64,000 nt of DNA from the NCBI GenBank assembly GCA_027924645.1, contig BSBN01000242.1, forward strand, positions 5,766,001 through 5,830,000. Direction: 5' to 3'. How positions within the stretch are numbered: position 1 is the first letter of the stretch; each line of letters opens with the position of its first letter. Below, one piece after another: positions 1 to 13,390 of this stretch. The notes under the pieces were generated by a model. The model searched no databases, was not told where the DNA came from, and saw only the letters and a program-made list of their open reading frames with translations. Source of the stretch: Cunninghamia lanceolata. Lineage: Eukaryota > Streptophyta > Pinopsida > Cupressales > Cupressaceae. The translations under genes and the position numbers were made by a program.

Positions 1-3000
1 TACTTGATCCAATCAATCAATTTTAGTTACAATTCAGCATCAACATTGAGGTACACAAGAAGCTTCCAAATTCATTCATTCATCTGCCTCTCCTCAGGTT
101 AGAGTTTTTCCTACAAGTTTTCTCTCTTCTTCTAAGGGGGTGCGCTCTCTTTGTATGTTGGGCTTCTTTCAAATTGTACGTGAGTACTTGATATGGCTTG
201 TCTCGTTAGAGCACATTTCTTTATTACCTCAATTGCACTTAAGGGGGTGTTTATGTAATATTATATTGCACCTTATATTAAATTTACTTCATCAATTAAT
301 ATTATTTACTTAGGTAAATTAGGAAATAAAAGCACATATCAACTCTCGTCAACTCCCTTGATTGATGAGATCATTTGTTGCCTCTATCTCATTCATCTCC
401 TTGATTGACAATAGTTAGATGTCACATCTCCCTCATCAAGATAAGTTCATTTGGTACCTTTGCTCCTATAGTTGAGTCAATCCTTTAATTTACTGTTCTC
501 CTCTATGACACATGTCACCTTAACTTGTGCATGCCTAGAGTCTATATATTGTATTTTATTCCTAGTTTTACATACTCTTGAATACAAATAATCAAATCAT
601 GTATTATTTTAATCTTATTTGCATTTGAATTGGTGTCATCTTGTTCTTGTAATCTTAGGGAGATTTAATATTGCATAATCTTTATTAAATCTAACAATAA
701 GCTACAAAATAGTATAAGTCCCATAATGAGTAAGTTTGAACTTAGGTTATTTCTAATATATAAATTTATGTCCATCCAAGTATAGCTAAACTTTATTACC
801 AAACTAAAAATGTGGAAAAATTCAAAGTCAATCATCAAGCTGTTTGTATTTGGATTGAGTCTTCAATAACATACCACAAAAATATGTATGGACTTTATCT
901 AAATGTTTGAAAAAAAAGGCTTTAGATTGCTAATTTTGTAAATGAAATAAAGATATTATGGTAGGACTACCATAATCTCATAAGAACAAGGGATCAATAC
1001 CTATAGCAATCCTCAAATGAAGAATGTCATGTATAGTTAAAATCTATGTCGTATTACACAAAGATTAAGTATTCCATGGCTTATTAAATTTGTGATATTT
1101 GCAAAGAGTGTGAACCAAATTGTGGTTGAATATTATAATCTTGGCATCAACTTATGGATGAAAGGATGTAGAGAACCTCAATTGACAACCCTAAAGCTTA
1201 CACAAGGTTTTCTAAATATGATTTAAGAAGGTTGAGCCAAATAATAATAGAAATATCCACTGAAATATCTACAATCTTGTTGATTGGAACAAATATCGCC
1301 ATTTATAAAAAATTTGTAGTCAAAACAAATATGCAATCATTTTCCTAAGAGTAAGTGGAAATTCACTAATAAAGTCCATGGACATGCATTACAAAGGCAT
1401 AGAAGGAGCTAGAAGTCAGCAATACAAACCAATCTTTCTATTAAAAGGCATAGATTGGATGCATGGTGAATATCTCTTTATAAACATTCCATGTGCTTCC
1501 TTGTAGAAGGCCAATAAAAATATCTTGGAAATTGTTACAATTTTTTATTGTCCCAAATAGACCGCCATGTAATGGGGAAAATGTCTTCTCTAATCAATAC
1601 AAGGTGAGCTAAAACATGTAGAACACAAATTTAATCTAATGTGTATTACAAACCATCTCTTAATTTATAATTAAGAGGAATTGATCCAACTTGTGGATCC
1701 ATGAAATAAAATGACATCTAATCTTCATATATAATAAATCTAGAATTCAGAATATGGAAGACCTTAGAAGTAGGTGTGCTAACATATCAACAACTCTATT
1801 CTAAGCAATCCCTATTTTAATAAGGAGATTAAAGTGATAAATATAAGACAAATTAATGTCCTTATATCCTCAAAGATAAATTCAAAAACTTGAGGGATTG
1901 GATGCAACACGTCCGTTACTTTAGTAGTTTACCTATGCATATAATTATTTTCCAAATGCATCGTAGTTCTCTACTTCTACATAAAATATTTTTTAATAGT
2001 GTACAACAGGGTGATGCCCTTGTTTTAGAACATCCCGTATGGTATAATCAAACGTATATGTTTCCATCTCAAAAGAATGATGTAGATCAAGAATGGAAGG
2101 CACTAGAGTTTGAAAAAAGTGAATCCTTGATTTAAAAAAATGCTTTAGTTGTTAGCACATTCAATGGGAAAAGCTTCTTGCTAAATAGTTGATCAAGTGA
2201 TCCAATAATGAGACTAATGTGAAATCATGTGTTAGATGATGTTGACCAATCATGTAAAGCCTGAAAATATCATTTACTAAAAATAACCTACGAAAAGCAA
2301 CGTAATCCAAAAATGGAAAGTGAATCAGTTCATTAACTGGGATATCCATAAATGTATAACATTTGCAAGTTTCCAATATAAGTAAAGTGCATCTACAAGC
2401 ACAAGAAGGAAATAATATTACATCTTTTCAATTGTCCCAAATACATCAATAATACATTAGTGAAAAGTACAGTTACATATTTGGCTAAACAAGCCATACA
2501 AGGATCAGTACAATGAAATATCCATCTTGAGTCACATAACATAAGAAATCTATCTTCAGCTGCCATGACCCACTGGTCTTCCACAAGCCGAAGTCAAGAG
2601 CATGGTTAAGGTGCTTTTTCCACCCAATCACAAAGCACTACACTTCCCCAGGTTTCTTCATAACTCGAATAAATCCCCTACCCTGCACGAGGAGCCTAGA
2701 AACCTGGAACAGATGGGTAGGAGGGAGCTCTTGATGCAAGTCCGATGCCTATATGCACTCTAAACTAGAATGACTTATGTCTTGCATGTAGGATGTGGCA
2801 GAGATAAACAAATAAATAAATACAACTAGGCTTTTATTTTCCATCTATTTCAATGGTACATCTAGCTTTGGCCAAAGCAATAAAAATAAAGTGGTAAAAC
2901 TTGAAAAAAAGGTTTACCATCTTTATGAATCCACACTCGACATCTTGTCTCGGAAGGTAAGCTCTACCTTACACATAGTAAAATGAACTACTACTATTGT

Positions 3001-3435
3001 TATAACAGACATACTAGCATCTGCACTCAACTAAGGAAACTACTTAATCATTTATGACGAAATCAGTTTAAGAAAACTACTTAAAACATAATACTCAAGA
3101 CTTACCATTCCCAACTTACACACATAATTTAATAAGTTTAATAAGTTGATATCATAGATTCAATTCTAAATGTATATATATCCTTCAAAGATGAGGCACT
3201 ATTTATGAACACCGAGATCCTATAGATGGGGTAAGACAAAATATAAATTTAACATTCTATCAATCATCCAACTCAGAGTATAAATTCTTGTCAAGCTAAA
3301 AGACATGCTTTATCTAAAAGAAGATACCACAGATGCTACTAACCATTTATACCAGTTTGGTTAGAATAAAGCCGATTTAAAGACTATTACAACAATTACT
3401 TGCTCATCTAATATACCCTACCAATTTCTACTAAG
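1..3435. other. AT-rich spacer, no gene recognised
   Basis: I see no coding region with recognisable motifs. The first ~700 bases contain pyrimidine-rich stretches and a stretch near 480-660 that read like the end of an old LTR, but I found no paired LTR, PBS or target duplication. The short open frames near 1.9-2.6 kb have no motif I can name. Treated as decayed intergenic DNA. Confidence 0.5.
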
Positions 3436-5650
3436 GAAAATACATTACGGAACTAGGGCTTAAATTTGATGGTCGTATAGCCGTATTTAGGAATTTTTGC
3501 CGTAAAATACAATTAAAATTTTAAAGAGATTGTATCACATTAAAGGAGACATTTTGAAGAGATTGTCAAAATTTATATAGGATTATGATGATATATATAT
3601 TTGGTATTTATATAATTTTATTTATACTAAGTATGTCATAGTATTTTAAGGGCACCTTTGAATGGATAATGTCATAAAAAAATTGCTTGACAGGCAGGGT
3701 CCACCGTCAAATTTGAGCCCTGTACGGAACCTTTTATTATTTTAAACCAGATTACATTCATTTTTAAGATCAATAAATCTATATTTATACACAAATAAGG
3801 TAACTACACCTACTTTTTTCTTAATAATGATTTAAAAGAAGACTATGCAAGTAAATGACCACAAGGTAATAAATGCTTTCTAGTTTATATATGATAAATT
3901 TCTATCACTTGGTATCCACTAATTCATCATAAATAAAGAAACTAACCTATATCAAAGCCCTTGCTATGATGAAAATTTATACAAGAAAAACCTAGGGCTT
4001 TCATTAGGCAGATTTGTACAAAGTTGAAGTCAATAAAAGAACATGTAAAAAAAAGTGGTTGTGTGAGGATGGCTCAACATGCCAATCATTGAAAGAATGC
4101 CTTAGAGAGATGTCCTCACATGGAATACAATAATAGTAAATCTGAAACAATCTATCTCATTATGGTCGATATAGGAGATAAAAGGTGATGCACTGGTTGC
4201 CAAAAGAACTCCTATAAGCCACTGGAATGAGCTTTTTAGGTAACCATACGGAGGTCACATCACTATAAGGATTGGAGTACAGTTCAAGGAAATAATATGA
4301 ATATTGGCTTGCTTAAATCAGGATTTAACCCATGGTACAACAACTAAAAGGGCGACTAATTATAATGTTTAATGCAGCTTTATAGTTTAAGTTCCGATAT
4401 CATAATAAGAAAAGTTTGGCGCCCAAGAACACCGAAAACAACAGGAAGGGTGCTCATCAATCCATAAGAAACACAATGAAAAAAAAATGATGGTGATAAA
4501 TGAAAGATCACCTAGCAATTCATTACATATATTCTACGTAAATTGGTCAAGGAAAAAGGGTCATGTTTGGATGCTAGATATTCTGCGGCTCAGAAAATAG
4601 ATATAATGCATCTAGCGACTTATAAATAAATCTTGTTCTAATAATAATTTTAACAGCAATCTTAGTAATTCTAGCACTTAGAGATTCTCAGAGGTCGATT
4701 GGTTTTAGGGGAAGATAAAGAACCAAAAGTCATACATATTTCTAATAAGCCAAGGAATGCCTCAATCCAGAAAGTTAGGTCTGGAGACACTAAATTCGTT
4801 GGAAACAAAAGACATTCAATGTATATGAGGGCCGATTAATACATAATGGAATTTCCTTTTTTAAATCACATACCCAGATTCTGAAGTCCATTCCTTATTT
4901 CCTTGCTCTCTGCTCTTCCTTCCTCTATCTTTGCTGTCCAAATGTTTCTTTTCTCCTTCTTTTTTCTGTCTGTGCCATGTTCCCTCTCTTTTTATTCCTT
5001 TCTTGTTTATAACTTTTTCTTCCTTTTATCTTTTTGCTTTCTTTCCTTTTTGTTTTCTTTCTATTATTTTTAGTTTTCTTTCTATTTTCCTTGTTTTATT
5101 TTATCTTTTAAGTTTTGTCATTATCTAAATAAGATAAAAGAATTTACTATTTGAATGGGTAATTACTATCATAAAACAAATAAAAATATTGTATATATAT
5201 TTATTTATCATTTCAATTTAGCACATAATTAACTTCTAGGAAGTAAGTTATTAAAAGAAAAATCATCTTCTCCACATAAAATTTAAAAGAATATAGCTAC
5301 TAAATTTATTTTGATTCAATAAAAGAACATTCAAATTTAAAGAACGATTAGTTAGTTTGGCAGTTTCGAAGGCATAATGGAGATAATTTGACATGTGCAA
5401 TAAATCAATTCATCGGCATAGGATCATTCATGCAATTATAAGATGTAAATGAAATGCAACTAAGTGCTTGTGTGTGTTCAACCTAGAGTCTCTCCATCTT
5501 ATCCCTGCTAGGTGGCTAATCACCTCTACCTCAACCATACTCTTGTCTTCGACAACCTGCCATCATTAAACTCAATTCTCCATTAATAGGTTAGTGATCA
5601 ATCCATAGCCGAAGCACTATACATTTCATCATTTTGAATCAATCATTATA
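3436..5650 (+). repeat. Tandem segmental duplication, unit A (~2.2 kb)
   Basis: This unit is repeated head-to-tail immediately downstream (5651-8136). Both begin with GAAAATACATTACGGAAC and end near CATCATTTTGAATCA, and the order of recognisable blocks is the same throughout: MITE, AT-rich part, a pyrimidine-rich tract (4.9-5.1 kb) and a terminal block containing GTGCTTGTGTGTGTTCAACC. The copies differ by scattered substitutions and several indels, so the duplication is not recent. No coding sequence was recognised inside. Confidence 0.9.
3454..3722. mobile_element. hAT-type MITE, copy A
   Basis: A 269-bp non-coding element with imperfect terminal inverted repeats: the left end starts TAGGGCTTAAATTTGATGG and the right end reads CCGTCAAATTTGAGCCCTG. 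It is flanked on both sides by the 8-bp direct repeat TACGGAAC (3446-3453 and 3723-3730). A YAGGG-type terminus with an 8-bp target duplication is the signature of hAT-superfamily elements. No transposase is present, so it would depend on one encoded elsewhere. The second copy at 5669-5935 arose by the surrounding tandem duplication, not by new insertion. Confidence 0.88.
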
Positions 5651-5668
5651 GAAAATACATTACGGAAC

Positions 5669-5935
5669 CAGGGCTTAAATTTGATGGCTGTATAGCTGTG
5701 TTTAGGAATTTTTGCCGTAAAATACAATTAAAATTTTAAAGAGATTGTATCACATTAAAGGAGACATTTTGAAGAGATTGTCAAAATTTATATAGGATTA
5801 TGATGATATATATATTTGGTTTATATATAATTTTATTTATACTAAGTATGTCATAGTATTTTAAGGGCACCTTTGAATGGATAACCTCAAAAAAAATTGT
5901 TTGCAGGCAGGGCCCACCATCAAATTTGAGCCCTG
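5669..5935. mobile_element. hAT-type MITE, copy B
   Basis: Paralogue of the MITE at 3454-3722, at the same relative position in the second tandem unit. Left end CAGGGCTTAAATTTGATGG, right end CATCAAATTTGAGCCCTG. The flanks are TACGGAAC on the left and the mutated TACGAAAC on the right. Sharing the same flank as copy A shows that the insertion preceded the duplication. Confidence 0.85.
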
Positions 5936-6883
5936 TACGAAACCTTTTATTATTTAAAACCAGATTACATTCATTTCTAAGATCAATAAATCTATATTTA
6001 TACACAAATAAGGTAACTACACCTACTTTTTTCTTAATAATGATTTAAAAGAAGACTATGCAAGTAAATGACCACAAGGTAATAAATGCTTTCTAGTTTA
6101 TATATGATAAATTTCTATCACTTGGTATCCACTAATTCATCATAAATAAAGAAACTAACCTATATCAAAGCCCTTTCTATGATGAAAATTTATACAAGAA
6201 AAACCTGGGGCTTTCATTAGGCAGATTTGTACAAAGTTGAAGTTAATAAAAGAACATGAAAAAAAAGGTAGTTGTGTGAGGATGGCTCAACATGCCAATC
6301 GTTGAAAGAACACCTTAGAGAGATGTCCTCACAGGGAATGCAATAATAGTAAATCTGAAACAATCTATCTCATTATGGGCGATATAGCAGATAAAAGGTG
6401 ATGCACTGGTTGCCAAAAGAACTCCTATAAGCCGTTGGAATGAGCTTTTTAGGTAACCATACAAAGGTCGCAGCACTATAAGGATTGGAGTACAGTTCAA
6501 GGAAATAACATGAATATTGGCTTGCTTAAATAGGGATTTAACCCATGGTACAACAACTAAAAGGGTGACTGATTATAACGTTTAATGCAACTTTATAGCT
6601 TAGGTTCTGATATCATAATAAGAAAAGTTCGGTGCCCAAGAACATAAAAAAAATAGGAAGAGGCACTCTTTAATCCACAAGAAACACAATGGAAAAAAAA
6701 TAATGGTGATAACTGAAATATCACCTAGCAATTCAATAGATATATTCTACATAAATAGGTCAAGGAAAAAGGGTCTTGTTTGCATGCTGGATATTCCGTT
6801 GCCCATAAAATAGATAAATGCATCTAGCGACTAAGAAAAAAATCTTGTTCTAATAATAATTTTAACGACAATCTTAGTAATTC

Positions 6884-7100
6884 TTATATATATATATCAA
6901 CAAGCAAAACATATACAAACAACAAAAGAATGAAGGTAGCAAACCAAAAAAAAATTGTGAATATTTTAATAGATGAACGAGACACATTTTGAAATTATAA
7001 TAAGAGTAGTAAGAATCAATATTTCGATTGTTGACACCATTCAAAGGGCGATGCAGTGGACAAGACATAATTCAGTAGGTGACTTATTGAGGCAACACTT
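6884..7100. other. ~215-bp insertion present only in unit B
   Basis: Aligning the two tandem units, unit A reads TAATTCTAGCACTTAG straight through, while unit B has ~215 bp between TAATTCT and CTAGCACTTAG. The inserted DNA begins with a short TA run and contains no motif I recognise. A short TTCT is present at both ends and could be a target duplication, but no terminal inverted repeat is obvious. Exact edges are uncertain by a few bases. Confidence 0.6.
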
Positions 7101-7621
7101 TCTAGCACTTAGAGGTTCTCAAAGGAGGTCGATTGGTTTTAGGGGAAGATAAAGAACCAAAAGTCATACATATTTCTAATAAGCCAAGGAACGGCTCAAT
7201 CCAGAAAGTTGGGTCTGGAGACACTAAATTCGCTGGAAACAAAAGACATTCAATGTATATGAGGGCCGATTAATATAGAATGGAATTTCCTTTTTTAAAT
7301 CACATACCCAGATTTTGAAGTCCATTCCTTATTTCCTTGCTCTCTGCTCTTCCTTCATCTTTGTTGTCTAAACGTTTCTTTTCTCCCTCCTCTTCTTTTT
7401 TTCATCTGTGTTGTGTTCCCTCTCTTTTTATTCCTTTCTTGTTTCTAACTTTTTCTTCCTTTTATCTTTTTGCTTTCTTTCCTTTTTGTTTTCTTTCTAT
7501 TATTTTTTAGTTTTCTTTCTATTTTCCTTGTTTTATTTTATCTTTTAAGTTTTGTCATTATCTAAATAAGATAAAGGACTCTACTATTCGAATGGATAAT
7601 TACTATGATAAAACAAATAAA

Positions 7622-7626
<5 letters not shown>

Positions 7627-7694
<68 letters not shown>
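7627..7694. repeat. (TA)n microsatellite
   Basis: Uninterrupted TA dinucleotide run of about 68 bp. The matching place in unit A (about 5193) has only a few TA units, so the expansion postdates the tandem duplication. Confidence 0.95.
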
Positions 7695-7699
<5 letters not shown>

Positions 7700-8136
7700 T
7701 TATCATTTCAATTTAGCACATAATTAACTTCTAGGAAGTAAGTTATTAAAAGAAAAATCATCTTCTCCACATAAAATTTAAAAGAATATAGCTATTAAAT
7801 TTATTCTGATTCAATAAAATAACCTTCAAATTTAAAGAACGATTAGTTAGTTTGGTAATTTCGAAGGCATAATGGAGATAATTTGACATGTGCAATAAAT
7901 TAATTTATCGGCATAGGATCATTCATGCAATTATAAGATGCAAATGAAATGCAACTAAGTGCTTGTGTGTGTTCAACCTAGAGTCTCTCCATCCCATCCT
8001 TGCTAGGTGGCTAATCACCTCTACCTCAACCATACTCTTGTCTTTGACAACCTGCCATCATTAAACTCAATTCTCCATTACTAGGTTAGTGACCAATCCA
8101 TAGCCGAAGCACTATATATTTCATCATTTTGAATCA

Positions 8137-10407
8137 TTCAATTAATCCACAAACAATTATCCATAAAATAGTTCTAATTATAGTTAAGTTCAGAAAGCAT
8201 AGCAGTTTGAGACATGACAAATCATAAGTGCTTTGACTTTTACTACAAGTACTCCATTGGTACTTGAACATGCTTGTTGCTTGAGTCCTCTTAGAACAAT
8301 ATGAAAGTCCTTACTCCTCAATGCTTAGCTTGCAAAATTGGGCTTAGATTTGTCTTGATTGTAAACTTATTGTCTACCCCCTATCGTTGAACTTTGGATC
8401 AAAGTGGTAAGGAGAATGATGGATAACACAACAAATTTGGAGGAACATGGTCTCAAAATAATGTTGCAAACAACAATGTCAACCCTTATTATGGTATGAA
8501 TGAAGAATCCCTCCCAACCTTTCCTCACCCATCCCCAGTTGTGACTATACCCACCACAACATGCAAAAGCCCGCCACCCTTTCCTCCCCCATCCCCAATT
8601 GTGACTATAGCCACCACAATAATGTATCCTCTCTTGATGGTTCTATTTCAAGATAATCCTCTTTGATCTCCTGCTAGGATTTAATCCAAGTGAGCTTGGA
8701 AAAGGTAAGGTGGGAGGAAGGTACACTCCCCCCTAGAGTGCTTTCCCGTAAGAAAGATCAAAGATTGCCATAGTTTTAACAAAATGAGAGCTATGCTAAA
8801 ATCTCTAGTTGAGAAATTTTCTCAAATTTGGCCCTCCAACTATCAAATTCCCTCCTCAACCCCTTAGATATTGTTAATATTATTGATAAAGGTCCATAAA
8901 TTGTTGTTATTGAACACCCCTCGTGTATGGGAACCCCTAAATTTTCTAGCAAGTGTAATGCATGACTTGTATTTCCTTAAGAAGGAATCAATAAGGAATG
9001 AAGATTGTGTCAGCTGAGGCAAGATGGAGGTACTAGATTCATGTTCCAAAGCCTTGGCTGTGATAGAATTGTTTGCAGTTCTAAGATGGGGTTAGAGAGA
9101 GATGAATAGAAGCTCTCATATTACAACCTATTGACAAGAAAATGTGTTTCGTAACTCTAGTCAATAAAGTCACTACTCAAACCCTTGATCAGTAATATTA
9201 CGAGGTTAGAGAGATGAAGAGAAAAAACATGCCACCAAAATGGGTGTTGGTCGTGGTGATCCTCCTGTTGGTGGTGTTGAATCTCAATATCTACTTGGTG
9301 CCGCTAACATGAGCCTAGGAAAAGTTGCTAAACACTTTGATTTGTGATATGATATTTAATCTTGTTTAATCTCACATCATAATTTGCATAGTTTAAGCTA
9401 AGACCTCGACTTTTTGATAGGGAACTACTGTGGTTTACGACCTATTTTTTTTATTTGAGATTATTGGTAACAACTCATTATCAATTATGATTGAGCCCAA
9501 GCTTGGAAAATAAATTATATATCATAGATAGAATTTTTATGCAATATAGAAAGGTAATAAATTTAACACACATTCCATATGTTTAAAGCCTAAGAACTAG
9601 AAGAAATCGACATCATTTCCATTTTTATATTTATATGTTTTACCGAGGTAATGGGAGAGAAGGAAGTCTAGGATCAAACAAGGGGAAACCAACAAAACTA
9701 TATTTATATTTATAAAAATATATATCTATAGTATGCCGAGAGATATCTTCTTGTATTTTCCATAGCTTTGTGTTTTTCTCCACCTTCTTTTCCGTCAACC
9801 ATTTTCAATTACTTTTTTGGTTTTATTTTATCCACCTTTTTTCCAATTTCTTTTTTGTTTCCATAGTTCTTTTGATTTTCTCCACTTTTTTTCCTTCAAC
9901 ATTTCCAATTTCTTTTTTAGCTTTTTTTAAAAAAAAAATTCCAATTTTTTTTGGCTTTTTTAAAAAAAAATTTTGGCTATATATTTTCACGGAAAAAATA
10001 AGTGCTCTCATCTCCACCCCACTATTATTGTAGAATGCTTCTCGGCATACAAGATAAAAAATGCTATCTCAAGATAGAATGTTATGACCCAACCTAGAAA
10101 GTAAACGAAAAAACTTTCCTTACGAGTACATCTTCCTTCTTATCCCTTTTAGTTTGTGTGGGAATGTTAAATTTCTTCCTTCACTCATTCACCGATATGC
10201 TAAGCCACGGAAATAAAAAAGGGCAAATAGGTCAAGCTTTGGCTACTTTATTTTATTATATGCATATTCAAATTTTTTAAGGGGTTATTATCTACCACAA
10301 AGTCCCATTGTGAGACTTAAACCAAAGTCCCACGGCTTCTAGTAGCAACCATGCAGCCACTCAGACTGCACCTTATGGGCTGCAAAATAAATAATTTTTA
10401 ACACCAT
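8137..10407. other. Spacer, no gene recognised
   Basis: No recognisable gene. A proline-coding stretch near 8.5-8.6 kb contains a partly repeated block (TTTCCTCMCCCATCCCCA twice), and 9770-10000 is a strongly T-rich tract with two short T/A palindromic runs. Neither gives a reading frame with known motifs. Confidence 0.5.
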
Positions 10408-10939
10408 GTAATTTCATGACTGTTTATAAAACATGCTCATTACATCCACAATATTTTTATTAAATTGTGTCTGTCATTATTATTGCTATGATTTTACAAC
10501 CACAATATTTTTACAAGCACAATATTTTTATTAAATTGTGTCTGTCATTATTATTGCTATGATTTTAAGGTCTCGTTAAATCAACATAATATCAGAAAAT
10601 GGAATGATAAATGGAATGCAATCAAAACAGAAAATGATAAATAATATCAGAGTGAGAATGGAAGGCTGCATGTTACATAATATCACAGGCTCCTAGGGTC
10701 CCATCTTGGTAATTTCATGACTGTTTATAAAACATGCTCATTACAACCACAATATTTTTATTAAATTGTGTTTGTCATTATTATTGCTATGATTTTAAGG
10801 TCTCTTTAAATCAACATAATATCAGAAAATGGAATGATAAATGGAATGCAATCAAAACAGAAAATGATAAATAATATCAGAGCGAGAATGGAAGGCTGCA
10901 TGTTACATAATATCACAGCCTCCTAGGGTCCCATCTTGG
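10408..10939 (+). repeat. Local tandem repeat, two long units with a nested partial
   Basis: A block starting GTAATTTCATGACTG and ending TCCCATCTTGG occurs at about 10408-10708 and again at about 10709-10939. The first unit contains an internal duplication of the segment CACAATATTTTTATTAAATT through GCTATGATTTTA, which explains its greater length. The copies are nearly identical, so the array is fairly young. Non-coding. Confidence 0.88.
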
Positions 10940-12008
10940 CTATCTGTTTGCAATACAGGGTGTAATAGGGCATCATTTTTTTACATTCATATGCATCATC
11001 AAGCACACCATATATAATATTGTGTGTTTGAGATAGCTGATGGATGCAACACCAAGCCATAACTGCACAAAGCCCACCAGAGTTTAACTCTTGACAATCT
11101 CTTCAGTGCAGCAATATCACTCTTGATTCAACCATCCAAAATCAGCTCACATGGCACATATTGTCCTCCCTTGGACTGCTGCAACACCTTTCAGAACTTA
11201 TTTCAATCAAAACAACATCTGGTTGAGTCGCTGCAAAACTTTGAATCACAACCAATTAGTGGAATTGAGGTTATGAGGAAATAACTTAAGCTTTATTCCT
11301 CTGGAATTGGGTTTAATGCAGGGTTTACAAGTTTTGCTCTTGTTCACTAATTCAACCAATAGCCCAATCCCTCCACAAAATTTTTGAAGCACAGATACTA
11401 GAGATAAGCAAATTGAAGCACCTCAGACAAGTTGCCTCACTTAAAACCTAGAACTATCACCTGAATTAATCTTACAGGGAACAGGTTTATGTCATGTCTC
11501 TTTCTGGGGCGAATTCAGCCTTTAATATAATAATAATAATAATAATAATTTTCACACACCTTTGGCATTCTTTTGTAGCAATGTTCTCTAGCACCCATCC
11601 AAAGGGTAAAGCTTAACCAGCTGGTGCCTTGTAAAACAAATTGATTGATAAGCAAGATTATTAAACAGGTTGAATGAATTACAGTAAAGAGGTCGACAGT
11701 AAAAGTTGACAGAAAACAGAGTAAAAAAATCCATAAACAGCCCGCAGGTGGGCGCATCCAAAGGCTGGTGTGTGCACTCTATCACATTAAAAACCGTTGA
11801 CAAGAGCTTTGTCTGCCTAACTGTAAACCTTGCCTATTTAAATAGCATGCATCCTCACAGAAAAAACTCGCTCAAGCTCTGTTTTCACAAATCACTTGTG
11901 TCTCTGTGCCTTGAATCTATGTTGAATAATTTCATGCTAATAGTTGCTATGTTCAATTTGAAAATTGTGGACACATGATAATCACACACTCCTTGGGTAA
12001 ATAATTGC
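10940..12008. other. Spacer with (TAA)n microsatellite
   Basis: No gene recognised. A (TAA)n run of about eight units lies at 11526-11549. Several short open frames on both strands overlap each other without known motifs. Confidence 0.5.
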
Positions 12009-12509
12009 TTGAATGTGGAAAAAATGGCGGATAACTTTGATGTTGACTCCTTTTTTGTGGTGGGTGGTGAAGCCCGGGATCCAAATTACAAGGACATTGT
12101 TGATGAGTGGCAGCGGAGCCACAAGGGCAAGAAAAAATGGGCAGAAATACCAATTATCACAGTTGTGGCGACAGCAGGCCTCATCAGCTACATCCAGTCA
12201 AAAGTGAGGACAATAATCTCTGGTCTGCTCTCAGGTGGTGTTGTTTGAAACGTATTCCCTCTTCCTTCAGTTGTTCTTAGCGAGGATAAGCCCTTTGATG
12301 GACCCTCCTTCCAACCTGTGATGACACAGAAAATCAACAATATCAATGCTCCAGACGGTGCACCTACTGCAGGGGTCATAATGGATGCCATTCACGAGAA
12401 GATGAAGACTCACTTCTAGGCCCTGGAGAAACATATCAACCAACTGGAAGGATTTATTTGCTCCTGCTACAAGTGTCAGTCCACCCACCACCTGGCTTCT
12501 GCCCACCAT
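12009..12509 (+). other. Unidentified interrupted reading frame
   Basis: A frame from 12009 reads 79 residues to a TGA, with a hydrophilic, acidic start (MADNFDVDSFF from the internal Met at 12024), a basic patch (HKGKKKW) and a short hydrophobic stretch (IPIITVVATAGLISYI). Open coding-like sequence continues after this stop, with segments such as PVMTQKINNINAPDGAPTAG and a TAG inside KMKTHF-ALEKHINQ. The amino-acid composition resembles real protein more than random AT-rich DNA, so it may be a decayed TE or host gene fragment. I do not recognise the family and assign no function. Confidence 0.3.
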
Positions 12510-12901
12510 GGTGCAATATTTGTGGTGGAATGCACAACTAAGGTGGTGCCTGGTTCAGTTCTTGGCAGGCTTGTTTGTTTTGGTTACTGTGGTTTTATCA
12601 ATGTTATGGTTTACTACCACTAAATCTTGGCAATGTAAGAGCATGGGTTTTTGGTGGAATATCATTTGTAGCTCATGGAGCAATGTAAATAGGTTGGCAG
12701 TGTTACAATCAAGTTTAGAATTGGCAACTTCCTGCTTTTCTTCTATTTTTGGTGAAATATCAATGAGCAATGCAAATAGGTTGGTAATGGTACCATTAGG
12801 TTTACTATTGGGACTTTTTCTTTTTAAATAAGAAAAAGGATTGTGATATACATATATTACAAAAGATTTCCAATACAATACATATCCTTTTTCCTTTTTA
12901 G

Positions 12902-13110
12902 TCCCTGTCGTAGGCAGGGTAACTGTTGTAATCACTCGCCAATATTAATTTGGCATTGATAGTTGTGCAATGGTAAAAATTAATCTTTAGGCTATAATGT
13001 TTTTATTTCGTCGAATATTGAAACAAGGATATTAACTAAAGTTGTTTTTTCCATTGGTTAGTTGGTTTTTAGCCCATTGGCAAATTATTGTTAAAATGGC
13101 TATTTTTGGG
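12902..13110 (+). repeat. Dispersed direct repeat, copy 1 (~210 bp)
   Basis: Shares a ~210-bp block with 19112-19330 in the same orientation, including GTAGGCAGGGTAACTGTTGT, CTCGCCAATATTAATTTGGC and TTAGCCCATTGGCAAAT. It starts with an imperfect short inverted repeat (CCTGTCGTAGGCAGG; perfect CCTGCC/GGCAGG in copy 2). Probably part of an unidentified mobile element. The two copies bracket the region that holds the WD40 and CDPK fragments. Confidence 0.85.
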
Positions 13111-13115
13111 TTCCG

Positions 13116-13390
13116 CAGGGATACTATTGTTTTTGCTGGCTTCTATTAATCTGCTTGGACATCCGTGCATTTGCTAAAAATTAAAGTTTTTTCTAATGTT
13201 TTTTTTCCCTTGGGGAAGAAATTCTCATCACTTGATTTTTTGATTGGCAGGGATACTATTGTTTTTGCTGGCTTCTATTAATCTGCTTGGACATCCGTGC
13301 ATTTGCTAAAAATTAAAGTTTTTTCTAATGTTTTTTTCCCTTGGGAATTTTATGGGGGAGAAATTCTCATCACTTGATTTTTTGATTGGC
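13116..13390 (+). repeat. 132-bp tandem duplication
   Basis: A unit beginning CAGGGATACTATTGTTTTTG is at 13116 and recurs at 13248, followed in both by GGCTTCTATTAATCTGCTTG and CTCATCACTTGATTTTTTG. The second unit has a short insertion (AATTTTATGG). Non-coding. Confidence 0.9.

Larger units (their letters stand above)
5651..8136 (+). repeat. Tandem segmental duplication, unit B (~2.5 kb)
   Basis: Second head-to-tail copy of 3436-5650. It is ~270 bp longer, mainly because of an insertion near 6884-7100 and an expanded TA microsatellite near 7627-7694. The insertion, tract and end blocks otherwise align in order with unit A. No gene recognised. Confidence 0.9.

Noticed and set aside
4900..5128. 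Phe/Ser/Leu-rich frame in the pyrimidine tract
   Set aside because: A by-product of a T/C-rich tract that recurs in the second tandem unit. No protein signature.
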